Assembly: GCA_016716135.1 (NCBI GenBank)
Contig: JADJWX010000011.1
Location: 62,001 to 126,000, forward strand
Length of the DNA: 64,000 nt
Origin: Lewinellaceae bacterium
GTDB taxonomy: Bacteria; Bacteroidota; Bacteroidia; Chitinophagales; Saprospiraceae
Direction of reading: 5' to 3'
This document shows, piece by piece, positions 1 to 7,671 of the stretch (the stretch's first letter is position 1; each line of letters opens with the position of its first letter). Below the pieces are notes generated by a model, which did no database searches, was not told the DNA's origin, and worked only from the letters and a program-made list of their open reading frames with translations. Made by a program: the position numbers and the translations under genes.

Positions 1-460
1 GGTCGAGGTTCCCCTTTTTTACCCGGTCTGTTTTTGTAAAAAGTATGGCAAACGGAACATTGTACTCACCGAGTTGATTGATAAAGTCCAGGTCCGTTTG
101 GGTAGGAGGGATGTTGGAGTCGATCAGCACGAAGGCGGAAACTAACGCTACTCGCCGGGCCAGATACCCTTCAATCATTTTTGCCAGCGTACGCTGTTGC
201 GATTTCGAAACCTTGGCGTACCCGTAACCAGGCAAGTCAACCAGGTACCAGCTGTCGTTGATATTGAAAAAATTGAGCAGCTGGGTTTTTCCGGGCGTAC
301 CGGATACCTTGGCCAGACCCTTGCGGCCGGTGAGCATGTTGATCAGCGACGACTTTCCGACGTTCGAACGGCCGATGAAGGCAAATTCCGGCCGGCCGTC
401 TTTCGGGCACATGCTTTCGCGGGTATAACTACTGACAAACTCGGCTTTTTTTATGTCCAT
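1..460 (-). CDS. engB: Ribosome biogenesis GTP-binding protein YihA/YsxC (EngB), 3' part cut off
   Basis: The reverse strand from the ATG at 460 reads into the left window edge, giving 153 residues of a protein that is normally about 200 long. It shows a TrmE/Era-type GTPase domain: a P-loop GRSNVGKSSL (about residues 30-39), the G2 region with SGTPGKTQ, the G3 motif DLPGYG and the G4 motif TKTD just before the edge. The family binds GTP and helps assemble the large ribosomal subunit in the cytoplasm. No other gene overlaps it, and its promoter should lie in 461-664 on the reverse strand. Only the C-terminal helices are missing because of the window boundary, so the assignment is secure. Confidence 0.93.
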   Translation of the reverse strand, partial: MDIKKAEFVSSYTRESMCPKDGRPEFAFIGRSNVGKSSLINMLTGRKGLAKVSGTPGKTQLLNFFNINDSWYLVDLPGYGYAKVSKSQQRTLAKMIEGYLARRVALVSAFVLIDSNIPPTQTDLDFINQLGEYNVPFAILFTKTDRVKKGNLD

Positions 461-664
461 GCAGCACGGTGTTTTTGGCGGGCAGCAAAAGTACGGATTC
501 TTTGGGCTAATCCGGTGTTCCGGCACCGGGGTAACCTCCGTTAAGGCACTTTTGCATTTTTTTAAAATCCCGCTTTAATTAATGGTTAAAGCAAGGGCAA
601 CCGGCGCCCCGGGCGTACCAACAGCCCAATAACGGCGTTTTTCAGGCAACAAAATCGAACACGT

Positions 665-1288
665 ATGAAATACTTACAAGTTGCTATCCTGATACTTTTT
701 TGCACCGCTGCCGCCCAGGCACAATTCGCCTTTGGCTTGAAAGGCGGTTTCCAAACACAATTGAAAAACCCGAACGATCTGACCATCGGTTCGGCGGACA
801 CCTCCTTCAACTTTGGGGTGAACGACCTGAAATTCGGGACGCAGTTCGGCGCCTGGTTTCGCATTGGCGACGGCGTCTTTCTGCAACCGGAAATTGTATT
901 CAATTCCAACCGCACCGATTTCAAAGTAGGCGAAACGAATGCCGCGGATATTATCCTCTCTGAAAAATATCAAAACCTCGATATCCCGATCCTGGTTGGT
1001 TTTAAAGCAGGCCCGATTCGGCTGCACGGCGGCCCGGTAGGGCACTATTTCCTGAACAGCAAATCCGAGCTGGCTGATGTTAACGGCTATGCTGCCCGCT
1101 GGAAACAATTTACCTGGGGCTGGCAGGCCGGCCTGACCCTGGGCACCGGCCGCTTTTCCGCCGATATCCGCTACGAAGGTAATTTTAATAAATATGGCGA
1201 CCACATCACGTTCTTCGGCGACCAATACCATTTTTCCAACAACCCGGCTCGTTTAATCCTTGCGTTGAATATCGCCCTGGTGAAATAA
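665..1288 (+). CDS. Outer-membrane beta-barrel family protein (PorT-like/OMP_b-brl)
   Basis: This is a 207-residue protein with an N-terminal signal peptide ending in the Bacteroidota-typical AQAQ (about residues 15-20), followed by LKGG and alternating hydrophobic strands rich in Gly, Phe and Tyr. The pattern matches the small porin-like outer-membrane beta-barrel family common in this phylum (8-10 strands), and the protein ends on an aromatic-rich strand followed by a short tail. Substrate and function cannot be read from sequence. It stands alone, with a 204-bp upstream gap and a long hairpin repeat downstream. Confidence 0.7.
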   Translation: MKYLQVAILILFCTAAAQAQFAFGLKGGFQTQLKNPNDLTIGSADTSFNFGVNDLKFGTQFGAWFRIGDGVFLQPEIVFNSNRTDFKVGETNAADIILSEKYQNLDIPILVGFKAGPIRLHGGPVGHYFLNSKSELADVNGYAARWKQFTWGWQAGLTLGTGRFSADIRYEGNFNKYGDHITFFGDQYHFSNNPARLILALNIALVK

Positions 1289-1399
1289 GCATTTGTTGAA
1301 GTTTTCCCAATCGCGTAGCGGAGGCATTGTTTTGTCGCCGCTACGCTGCTTTTTGGCCGGAAGGTGTTGTGTTCGAAGGGAAAACTGTCTTCCAAATAA

Positions 1400-1514
1400 C
1401 TACTGGGCAGGTTAAAACACATAGGCACATAGTGCACATAGGTTTTTGATTTTCAAAAGATTAAAAATTATGTGCTCTATGTGCCTATGTGTTAAAATTG
1501 AAAAAATCCAGTAG
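1400..1514. repeat. Long imperfect inverted repeat (REP-like hairpin)
   Basis: The arms are CTACTGG...AACACATAGGCACATAG (1400-1432) and the complementary CTATGTGCCTATGTGTT...CCAGTAG (1476-1514), around an AT-rich centre. The inner arms of more than 20 bases pair almost perfectly, with one mismatch in the core. It fills the gap between two genes on the + strand. The composition and shape suggest a dispersed intergenic palindrome rather than a simple terminator, because no T-run follows directly. Only one copy is present in this window. Confidence 0.6.
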
Positions 1515-1521
1515 TGTGGAC

Positions 1522-1555
1522 TTGCGAACCGGGTATTTGGAAAACACTATTTTTG
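1522..1555 (+). promoter_or_regulatory. Bacteroidota-type promoter for the gene at 1573
   Basis: TTG at 1522-1524 is followed after 23 bases by TATTTTTG (1548-1555), which fits the TAnnTTTG -7 element. The predicted transcription start is only about 10-15 bases before the ATG, giving a very short leader. Confidence 0.6.
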
Positions 1556-1572
1556 ACGAATAAAAAAAAGTT

Positions 1573-2814
1573 ATGCGCATTGCTTTCCTACTCTTAATGC
1601 TGAGTTATTCTACCCATATAGCCCTGCAAGCCCAACCGGGCTGCACCGATCCGCTGGCCATAAATTTCAATGTCAACGCCACTTCCAATGATGGTTCCTG
1701 CCAGTATCCCACAACAAATTTGACCCCGGTTTTTAAGACAACTGTTTCAAATATCTTGGATGAAAACTCCGGGCTGGCATGGGTCAACGGCGCGCTTTGG
1801 GCGCACAACGATGGCGGCTCCGAACCGAAAATTTACCGGATCGATACCCTGACCAATGCTATTCTGCAAACGGTAACCATTGAAGGTGCTGCGAATACGG
1901 ATTGGGAAGATATTGCCTTTGACGGCGCCAACCTGTACATCGGTGATTTCGGCAACAATGCCAATGGCAACCGGACGGACTTGCGGATTTACAAGTTTCC
2001 AATTGCTGCCATTCCTTCCGGACCCGAGGTTACGGTGCCGGCGGGGGTAGTTGAGCAGATAAACTTCGCTTATCAGGATCAGACAAATTTTGACCCCACG
2101 GGCAGTAACAATACCCGGTTTGATTGCGAGGCAATGTTATTTTACAACAACCAACTGCATTTGTTTACCAAAAACTGGGTCGAAAAAACATCATCACACT
2201 ACACACTTCCGGCCACTGCGGGAACATTTTCTGCTCAAAAACTGGAAACGTTCAATGTGGATGGTCTGGTCACAGCAGCCGACATGTCGGCCTCCGGTGT
2301 GCTTATGCTGTTGGGGTACGATTTGTCGGCGGCCAGTGCTTTTTTTTGGCAGATTTGGGATAACTCGAACGGCTTGTTTTTTAGCGGAAATAAACGCCGG
2401 GTTGAGTTGGGCTCCGTTTTAGCAACCGGACAAGTGGAAGGCTTGTGTTTTCGCAACAACCGCTACGGGTATTTTTCCAATGAAAAAACGGCGGGGATAA
2501 TTCCGGCTCGTTTGTACAGTTTTGAGTTGGGCCTGAATTTGCTCACACCGGCCAGAGAGCTCTACAGTAATTCAAGTTCAACCTGGTGTGCAAACCTGCC
2601 TAATCCCGTGACTGCTGTGCAATTGCGGGAGTTTGTTGGTAAAACGGAATCGGGTGGTGTCGTCGAAATTTGGAACTTTCAGGGACAGTTGGTCTGGCGC
2701 TCCAATGCATTGGTGTCAGACGCAACAAATGCTGCTTCACCCGGCCTGCATTTTTTGCAGGCCCGCGATGCGCAGGGGCATGGGTTGTGTCAACGGGTGG
2801 TTTTGGTGCACTGA
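1573..2814 (+). CDS. Secreted propeller-like protein with T9SS type A C-terminus
   Basis: This is a 413-residue exported protein with a signal peptide (about 1-20, ending ALQAQ). A single cysteine-bounded motif PGCTDPLAINFN...NDGSC (about 22-42) resembles the DGSC repeats often found in Bacteroidota surface proteins. A middle domain with WEDIAFDGANLYIGDFGNN and similar repeats looks like a beta-propeller of the SMP-30/SdiA-regulated type. The last 65 or so residues resemble a type A sorting domain. It should be secreted through the T9SS; the ligand is unknown. A promoter-like site lies just upstream, and it is convergent with lpdA. Confidence 0.6.
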   Translation: MRIAFLLLMLSYSTHIALQAQPGCTDPLAINFNVNATSNDGSCQYPTTNLTPVFKTTVSNILDENSGLAWVNGALWAHNDGGSEPKIYRIDTLTNAILQTVTIEGAANTDWEDIAFDGANLYIGDFGNNANGNRTDLRIYKFPIAAIPSGPEVTVPAGVVEQINFAYQDQTNFDPTGSNNTRFDCEAMLFYNNQLHLFTKNWVEKTSSHYTLPATAGTFSAQKLETFNVDGLVTAADMSASGVLMLLGYDLSAASAFFWQIWDNSNGLFFSGNKRRVELGSVLATGQVEGLCFRNNRYGYFSNEKTAGIIPARLYSFELGLNLLTPARELYSNSSSTWCANLPNPVTAVQLREFVGKTESGGVVEIWNFQGQLVWRSNALVSDATNAASPGLHFLQARDAQGHGLCQRVVLVH

Positions 2815-2896
2815 ACGGATTGCCACGAAGTGCATTCTTCGCTGCGCTCAAAATGGCATCTCGTGTTGTGATGGCGCCGCCGACTAACAGTCGGCA

Positions 2897-4297
2897 TTAC
2901 AAGTGGATAACTTCACCGTAAGCCGCAGCTGTAGCCTCCATAACGGCTTCGCTCATGGTCGGGTGCGGGTGAATGGCTTTGAGAATTTCATGGCCGGTAG
3001 TCTCCAGTTTGCGGGCAGCAACCGCTTCGGCGATCATCTCAGTTACATTGGCGCCGATCATGTGCGCGCCCAGCCATTCGCCGTATTTTTTATCAAAAAT
3101 AACTTTCACGAATCCTTCGGGAGCACCGGCTGCCTTGGCCTTTCCGGAAGCGGTAAACGGAAATTTTCCAACCAAAACTTCGTAACCCGCTTCTTTTGCT
3201 GCCGCTTCGGTGTAGCCCACGGATGCGATTTCCGGCGAGCAGTAAGTGCAACCCGGTATGTTGTTGTAATCAATCGGTTCAACTTCCATGCCCGCGATAT
3301 GCTCCACGCAATGAATGCCTTCCGCGCTGGCTACGTGTGCCAGGGCCTGGGTGGCCAATACATCGCCGATAGCATACACGCCCGGAACGTTGGTCCGGTA
3401 GTGGGTATCCACCTGGATGAAGCCGCGGTCGGTGGCAATGCCCAGGTCTTCCAGCCCGATATTTTCGGTATTCGGCGTGACCCCCGCAGCGCTCAGCACC
3501 ACATCGCAGGTGAGCGTTTCCTCCTTGCCATCCTTGCGGTTTTTCATGTGTACTTTGACTTCTTTGCCGCTGGTATCCACTTTTTCAACGGCCCAGCCGC
3601 CGTACACTTTCATGCCTTTGCGGGTGTACAGTTTGTTCAGTTCTTTGGAAATATCGGCGTCTTCGCGGGGCACCAGGCCCTGTTCGAGAAATTCCACAAT
3701 GCTCACTTCGGAGCCAATGGCGTGGTAGAAATAGCCGAATTCCACACCGATAGCGCCGGCGCCAACCACAACGAGGCGCTTGGGCTGTTTTTCCAGCGAC
3801 ATGGCTTTGCGGTATTCGATCACTTTTTTACCGTCGATAGGCAGGTTGGGTAGTTCTTTGGCGCGGCCGCCGGTCGCGATGATGATGTGTTTGGCGGAAT
3901 ATTCCGTCACCTTGTTTTCAGCATCGGTAACGGCGACTTTGGGGCCTTTCACCAATTTGCCGGTGCCGTTGATGACCGTGATCTTATTTTTTTTCATCAA
4001 AAACTGGACGCCCTTGCTCATCCCGTCGGCAACGCCACGGCTGCGCTTGATCATTGCCTCAAAATTGGCTTGGGTTTTACCACTGATCTCGATGCCGTAA
4101 TCGGCTGCGTGGTTCAGGTATTCAAACACCTGGGCGCTTTTCAGCAGGGCTTTGGTGGGGATACAGCCCCAGTTGAGGCAAATGCCGCCCAAACTTTCGC
4201 GTTCGATGATGGCGGTGTTCAGACCGAGTTGGGAAGCACGGATGGCAGCCACATAGCCGCCCGGGCCGCTGCCGATTACAATAACGTCAAAATTCAT
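2897..4297 (-). CDS. lpdA: Dihydrolipoyl dehydrogenase (E3)
   Basis: This 466-residue flavoprotein re-oxidises dihydrolipoamide with NAD+ in the 2-oxoacid dehydrogenase and glycine cleavage complexes. It shows an FAD-binding GSGPGG at 9-14, the redox disulfide GGICLNWGC (Cys40 and Cys45), a second dinucleotide fold VVGAGAIGVEFG near 180, and the C-terminal HPHPTMSE catalytic His/Glu motif about 20 residues from the end. Length is normal for the family. It is transcribed alone. A -7 box TATCTTTG (reverse strand, 4387-4394) lies about 90 bases upstream. No E1 or E2 genes are nearby, so which complex it serves cannot be told. Confidence 0.96.
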   Translation of the reverse strand: MNFDVIVIGSGPGGYVAAIRASQLGLNTAIIERESLGGICLNWGCIPTKALLKSAQVFEYLNHAADYGIEISGKTQANFEAMIKRSRGVADGMSKGVQFLMKKNKITVINGTGKLVKGPKVAVTDAENKVTEYSAKHIIIATGGRAKELPNLPIDGKKVIEYRKAMSLEKQPKRLVVVGAGAIGVEFGYFYHAIGSEVSIVEFLEQGLVPREDADISKELNKLYTRKGMKVYGGWAVEKVDTSGKEVKVHMKNRKDGKEETLTCDVVLSAAGVTPNTENIGLEDLGIATDRGFIQVDTHYRTNVPGVYAIGDVLATQALAHVASAEGIHCVEHIAGMEVEPIDYNNIPGCTYCSPEIASVGYTEAAAKEAGYEVLVGKFPFTASGKAKAAGAPEGFVKVIFDKKYGEWLGAHMIGANVTEMIAEAVAARKLETTGHEILKAIHPHPTMSEAVMEATAAAYGEVIHL

Positions 4298-4386
4298 ACG
4301 GTATAGATCGTTGATGGTTTTTGATAAAATTCTGTTGCCAGGATCAATTCTTGCAACATCTGAAACATAATTTGGTTGGGCCGGGG

Positions 4387-4394
4387 CAAAGATA
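4387..4394 (-). promoter_or_regulatory. -7 box upstream of lpdA
   Basis: The reverse strand reads TATCTTTG, a match to TAnnTTTG. No TTG at the preferred distance was found, so this is a partial match. Confidence 0.4.
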
Positions 4395-4420
4395 GAACGG
4401 TGTCATCAAATTTCTGAAGA

Positions 4421-5656
4421 TCACACAGTTTCCATGTAATTCAAATCTTCATCGAAGGTCTCCTTCATGCCGATCAGCGCCACAAAGGCAACAATCAGGC
4501 ATACCGCGCCCACGATGGCCGCGGCAGGTAGTATGCCGCCTGCAACGGCGGGATCTTTCAGCCATTTAAAGGAGGCGCCGATCGGTACCAGCATGCCCCG
4601 CGCGACATTGGGCACGGAAGTGGCAACCGTCGCCCGCAGGTTGGTGCCAAACTGTTCAGCCCCGATGGTCACAAAAATCACCCAAAATCCGACGGAAATT
4701 CCAAGCAGAAAATGGGCGAAATAAAAACTTGCCGGCGACGAAAATCCTGCTGCCAGGTAATACGCCACCGCAAAGGCATCCAGCGTCAGGAATATCCACA
4801 TGACCTTCAATCGACTTCGGAGAAGCTGGCTAAGCAAGCCCGAACCGATATCGCCCAGGATAAGCCCAGTGTAACATGCCGCGATGGCATTGCCACCGGT
4901 GATGCCGCTCAGACCTTTGGCTGCGCCAAATTCGGGCGCCAGCGTGATCAAAACCCCGACCACAAACCAGGTTGGCGAACCGATAAACAGGCAACGGGCA
5001 AAACGCAAAAAGCGGTTCCAATTGGTAAACAGGGCAAAAAAATTGCCGCGGCTCACCGAACTATCCATCTGCATTTGGCGAAACATGCCCGACTCGCTGA
5101 CGCTGATGCGCAACAGGAGCAGCAATAGCCCGAGGCCGCCTCCGACAAAAAAACAAATGCGCCAGGGGAAAAACAGATCGATCACCCAGGCCAGCAAGGC
5201 GCCGCTCAAGCCTACCGATGCGACGATCATGGTGCCGTACCCGCGTTTTTCCTTGGGCAAAATTTCTGAAACCAGCGTAATGCCGGCCCCCAACTCGCCG
5301 GCCAGCCCGATACCGGCAAGAAACCGGAAGATGGCGTAGTCGGTAGCGGAAGTGGCAAAACCGTTCAGGATATTCGCAACGGAGTACAAAAAAATGGAAA
5401 AATAAAGCACCCGCACCCGGCCTTTTTTGTCGCCCAATACGCCCCAGAGCACTCCGCCCAACAACATGCCGGCCATCTGCCAATTGAGCAGGGAAATACC
5501 GGTGTCGGTGAGTGCCTGCCCGGAAAACCCGAGGTCTTGCAGGCTTTTTACCCGGACAAATCCGAACAGGAGCAGGTCATAAATATCGACGAAGTAGCCC
5601 AGAGCGGCCACGATCACGGCGGCATTGAGGAGTTTTACCGGCTTTTCCGTTTGCAT
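4421..5656 (-). CDS. MFS transporter
   Basis: This is a polytopic membrane protein of 411 residues when started at MQTEKPVK (5656); an upstream in-frame Met at 5695 would add 13 residues before the first helix and is less likely. It has about 12 hydrophobic segments. The loop between helices 2 and 3 carries GDKKGR, the signature GxxxDRxGRR-type motif of the major facilitator superfamily, and RFLAGIGLAGELG resembles the helix 4-5 motif of sugar and organic-acid porters. Substrate is not evident. It is divergent from the NUDIX gene across about 90 bases. Confidence 0.85.
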   Translation of the reverse strand: MQTEKPVKLLNAAVIVAALGYFVDIYDLLLFGFVRVKSLQDLGFSGQALTDTGISLLNWQMAGMLLGGVLWGVLGDKKGRVRVLYFSIFLYSVANILNGFATSATDYAIFRFLAGIGLAGELGAGITLVSEILPKEKRGYGTMIVASVGLSGALLAWVIDLFFPWRICFFVGGGLGLLLLLLRISVSESGMFRQMQMDSSVSRGNFFALFTNWNRFLRFARCLFIGSPTWFVVGVLITLAPEFGAAKGLSGITGGNAIAACYTGLILGDIGSGLLSQLLRSRLKVMWIFLTLDAFAVAYYLAAGFSSPASFYFAHFLLGISVGFWVIFVTIGAEQFGTNLRATVATSVPNVARGMLVPIGASFKWLKDPAVAGGILPAAAIVGAVCLIVAFVALIGMKETFDEDLNYMETV

Positions 5657-5747
5657 AAAATTCGGGTTGCAAATGTTCTGAATTGAGGTGGGCAAAGTAC
5701 GGGAAAATCGGGCGACTTTTGGCCCGAAGCGATGCAGTGCAAATTCA

Positions 5748-6311
5748 ATGTTGAAAATGAAGAACGAACACGATCCAAAACCCTGGCAAGTCGAATCCCG
5801 GCGATACGTCTACAACCGGGCCCCCTACATGATCATGCGGGAAGACAGTGTGCGCCTGCCCAACGGGGCAAACATTTCGGATTATTTTGTTTTTGAATAT
5901 CCGGACTGGGTGACCGTACTTGCGGTAACCACAACCGGCCAACTGGTGCTGATCCGGCAGTACCGGCACGGCATCGGCGATGTGCATTTTGAGTTGCCGG
6001 CTGGTGTTGCTGACCCCGGGGAGGCATTGTTGGAAAGTGCAAAGCGAGAGTTGTTGGAAGAAACGGGATTTGGCGGCGGCGACTGGCGTTATTTCATGAA
6101 AGTTTGCGCCAACCCGGGTACGCACACCAATTGGTGTCACATTTTTTTAGCCCTTGGTGTGGAACAACAGGAGGTCCAGCAACTGGATCACACCGAAGAT
6201 ATCCAGGTGCGGCTTTTATCGCGATCCGAAACCCTTGACATGCTGCAATCAGGCGGGGTGGCACAAGCTATGCACGCGGCGCCGCTATGGCGTTTTTTTG
6301 CGGAAAATTAA
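5748..6311 (+). CDS. NUDIX hydrolase, ADP-ribose pyrophosphatase-like
   Basis: The protein is 187 residues from ATG 5748 (ATG 5757 is equally possible). The NUDIX box is complete, beginning with G of VADPGE and continuing through RELLEETGF, matching GX5EX7REUXEEXGU. It is preceded by a beta-strand region (LVLIRQYRHG) typical of ADP-ribose/NDP-sugar pyrophosphatases. The enzyme would hydrolyse a nucleoside diphosphate derivative with Mg2+ in the cytoplasm. The stop codon overlaps the stop of the convergent SGNH hydrolase gene (shared TTAA at 6308-6311). Confidence 0.85.
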   Translation: MLKMKNEHDPKPWQVESRRYVYNRAPYMIMREDSVRLPNGANISDYFVFEYPDWVTVLAVTTTGQLVLIRQYRHGIGDVHFELPAGVADPGEALLESAKRELLEETGFGGGDWRYFMKVCANPGTHTNWCHIFLALGVEQQEVQQLDHTEDIQVRLLSRSETLDMLQSGGVAQAMHAAPLWRFFAEN

Positions 6312-7014
6312 GACCTCAGGGCATTTTTTGCCGCCGGGAACAGGAGTTGCACCCACGCCGAATATTGGCCGGCAGACGGGTGTAAGCCGTCGGGGGCGAC
6401 TAATTCCGGTTGTTCCAAACCCATGCGCGAAATTGGCGTTACGTTCACAAAATCTACACCATAAGATTCGGTAATTGCGCGTTTTGCCGTGTTGAACTGG
6501 TCAATTTCTTGCGAGATGGTGCCTGGTGAGAAATTTTGCCCGTAGGGCGTAAAGGCCCAATCGGGAATCGAAACAACCAGTACCCGTTCCGTTTTTCCGC
6601 CTGCGCGGGCCAGTGCGCGCTGGAGCAGATTTTCAAACTGAATTTTGTACGTGTCGAGGCTGCCGTTCTGGTATTGATTGTTCACACCGATGCAGAGTGT
6701 TACCAGGTCGAAAGTGCTGTCGGCAATATCAGTGGCATTGTTCAGCGCGGCCTGAAGTTGGTCGGTACGCCAACCCGTCTGGGCAATGTTCCGGACACCT
6801 TTTATTAGATAGCCTGCCTGCCGCAAACTATCGGCAAGCTGGTTCGGGAAGTTTTTGCCCAGGGCACGCTTTCGCCTTTGGTGTAGGAATCGCCAAGGGC
6901 GAGGATGGAAATATACTTTGGTGACTCGGGAATATCCGGAGGCAGGTGTGCTTTTTGACAATTCAAGCTGGTAATCAGGCAAGAAAGCAGGCAAATTACG
7001 AGTGTCCGGATCAT
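6308..7014 (-). pseudogene. Exported SGNH/GDSL-family hydrolase, frameshifted
   Basis: The reading frame from ATG 7014 encodes a signal peptide (CLLSCLITSLNC) and block I ILALGDSYTKGES with the catalytic Ser. At about 6852-6862 it passes into another frame, which continues KNFPNQLADSLRQAGY and carries block III GVNN and block V DGLHPS (catalytic Asp/His) to the stop at 6308. Joining the two gives a normal SGNH esterase of about 235 residues. The break is at a run of five A (reverse strand), so one base appears lost. It could be a real mutation, an assembly error or, less likely, -1 slippage. The substrate would be an ester or acetylated glycan. Confidence 0.75.
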
Positions 7015-7075
7015 GTGTCGTTTTTGCCTGAAACAATGAACCGGGGTAAATAGTTGGGCACTTAGCCTGGTAGAA

Positions 7076-7300
7076 TCAAGGATTGCTTTTTCGATCCTGT
7101 CGATCAAACCACCATTTTAAGGTAAATACCAGGCCAATTCCAATTAGTACGCAACCCGGAAAAAATAAAAAAGATATCGTCCAGGACCAACTTGAATCCT
7201 GGAACATCCATTTTACAGGGAAGATAATCACGGGCAATCCCAATCCTATGGCAAGGCCCATTCCGATAGGCGCCTTTTGAATTAATTCCTTATTTGACAT
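7076..7300 (-). CDS. Small two-helix membrane protein
   Basis: The protein is 74 residues starting at MSNKELIQ (7300); an in-frame upstream Met at 7324 would place basic residues inside the preceding gene. It has two hydrophobic segments (about residues 13-30 and 40-60) with tryptophans between them and a basic tail. I do not recognise the family. It overlaps the end of the next gene upstream on the same strand by 11 bases, implying translational coupling. Confidence 0.6.
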   Translation of the reverse strand: MSNKELIQKAPIGMGLAIGLGLPVIIFPVKWMFQDSSWSWTISFLFFPGCVLIGIGLVFTLKWWFDRQDRKSNP

Positions 7301-7520
7301 TCTTTTCCATTTCTTTTTTTTCAATCCAGTTCATAAGCCATGCGCGGGAATAGCCAACAAACAACCCGCCGGCTGTCCAAATCAGGAATTGTGTTGGCAG
7401 GCGATCGGCAATCAGTTCCCCGTTCCAGTAGTCGATGAAATTCAGGATGGCGAATAAGCTCCAACCCCAGATGAGCCCCAGAAGCCAGGGCTTACTTTGA
7501 TAAGGGTTTTTGTCGGACAT
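7290..7520 (-). CDS. Small two-helix membrane protein
   Basis: The protein is 76 residues with hydrophobic segments at about 13-30 and 45-62 and a charged C-terminus (EKKEMEKN). It resembles the many short integral membrane proteins of unknown role in Bacteroidota. It is first in a two-gene unit with the gene ending at 7076. The 5' region (7521-7671) is shared with the divergent secreted protein gene at 7672. Confidence 0.6.
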   Translation of the reverse strand: MSDKNPYQSKPWLLGLIWGWSLFAILNFIDYWNGELIADRLPTQFLIWTAGGLFVGYSRAWLMNWIEKKEMEKNVK

Positions 7521-7671
7521 ATTTTCTTATGCTGTGGTTATATTATGTGCGGTGAAACACTATGCTAATTTAAAACGATTTCCGGGATCGGCCAGCCTCA
7601 TTTTTGGCTAAATACCATCGATTTTGTTCTTTTGGGCAGCGGCAGGCCCAACTTGCCCCATCTTTGAGTTT

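Noticed and set aside
6851..6866. Programmed -1 frameshift in the SGNH hydrolase
   Set aside because: The A5 run is not in a canonical X XXY YYZ register for the zero frame; a simple one-base loss is more economical.
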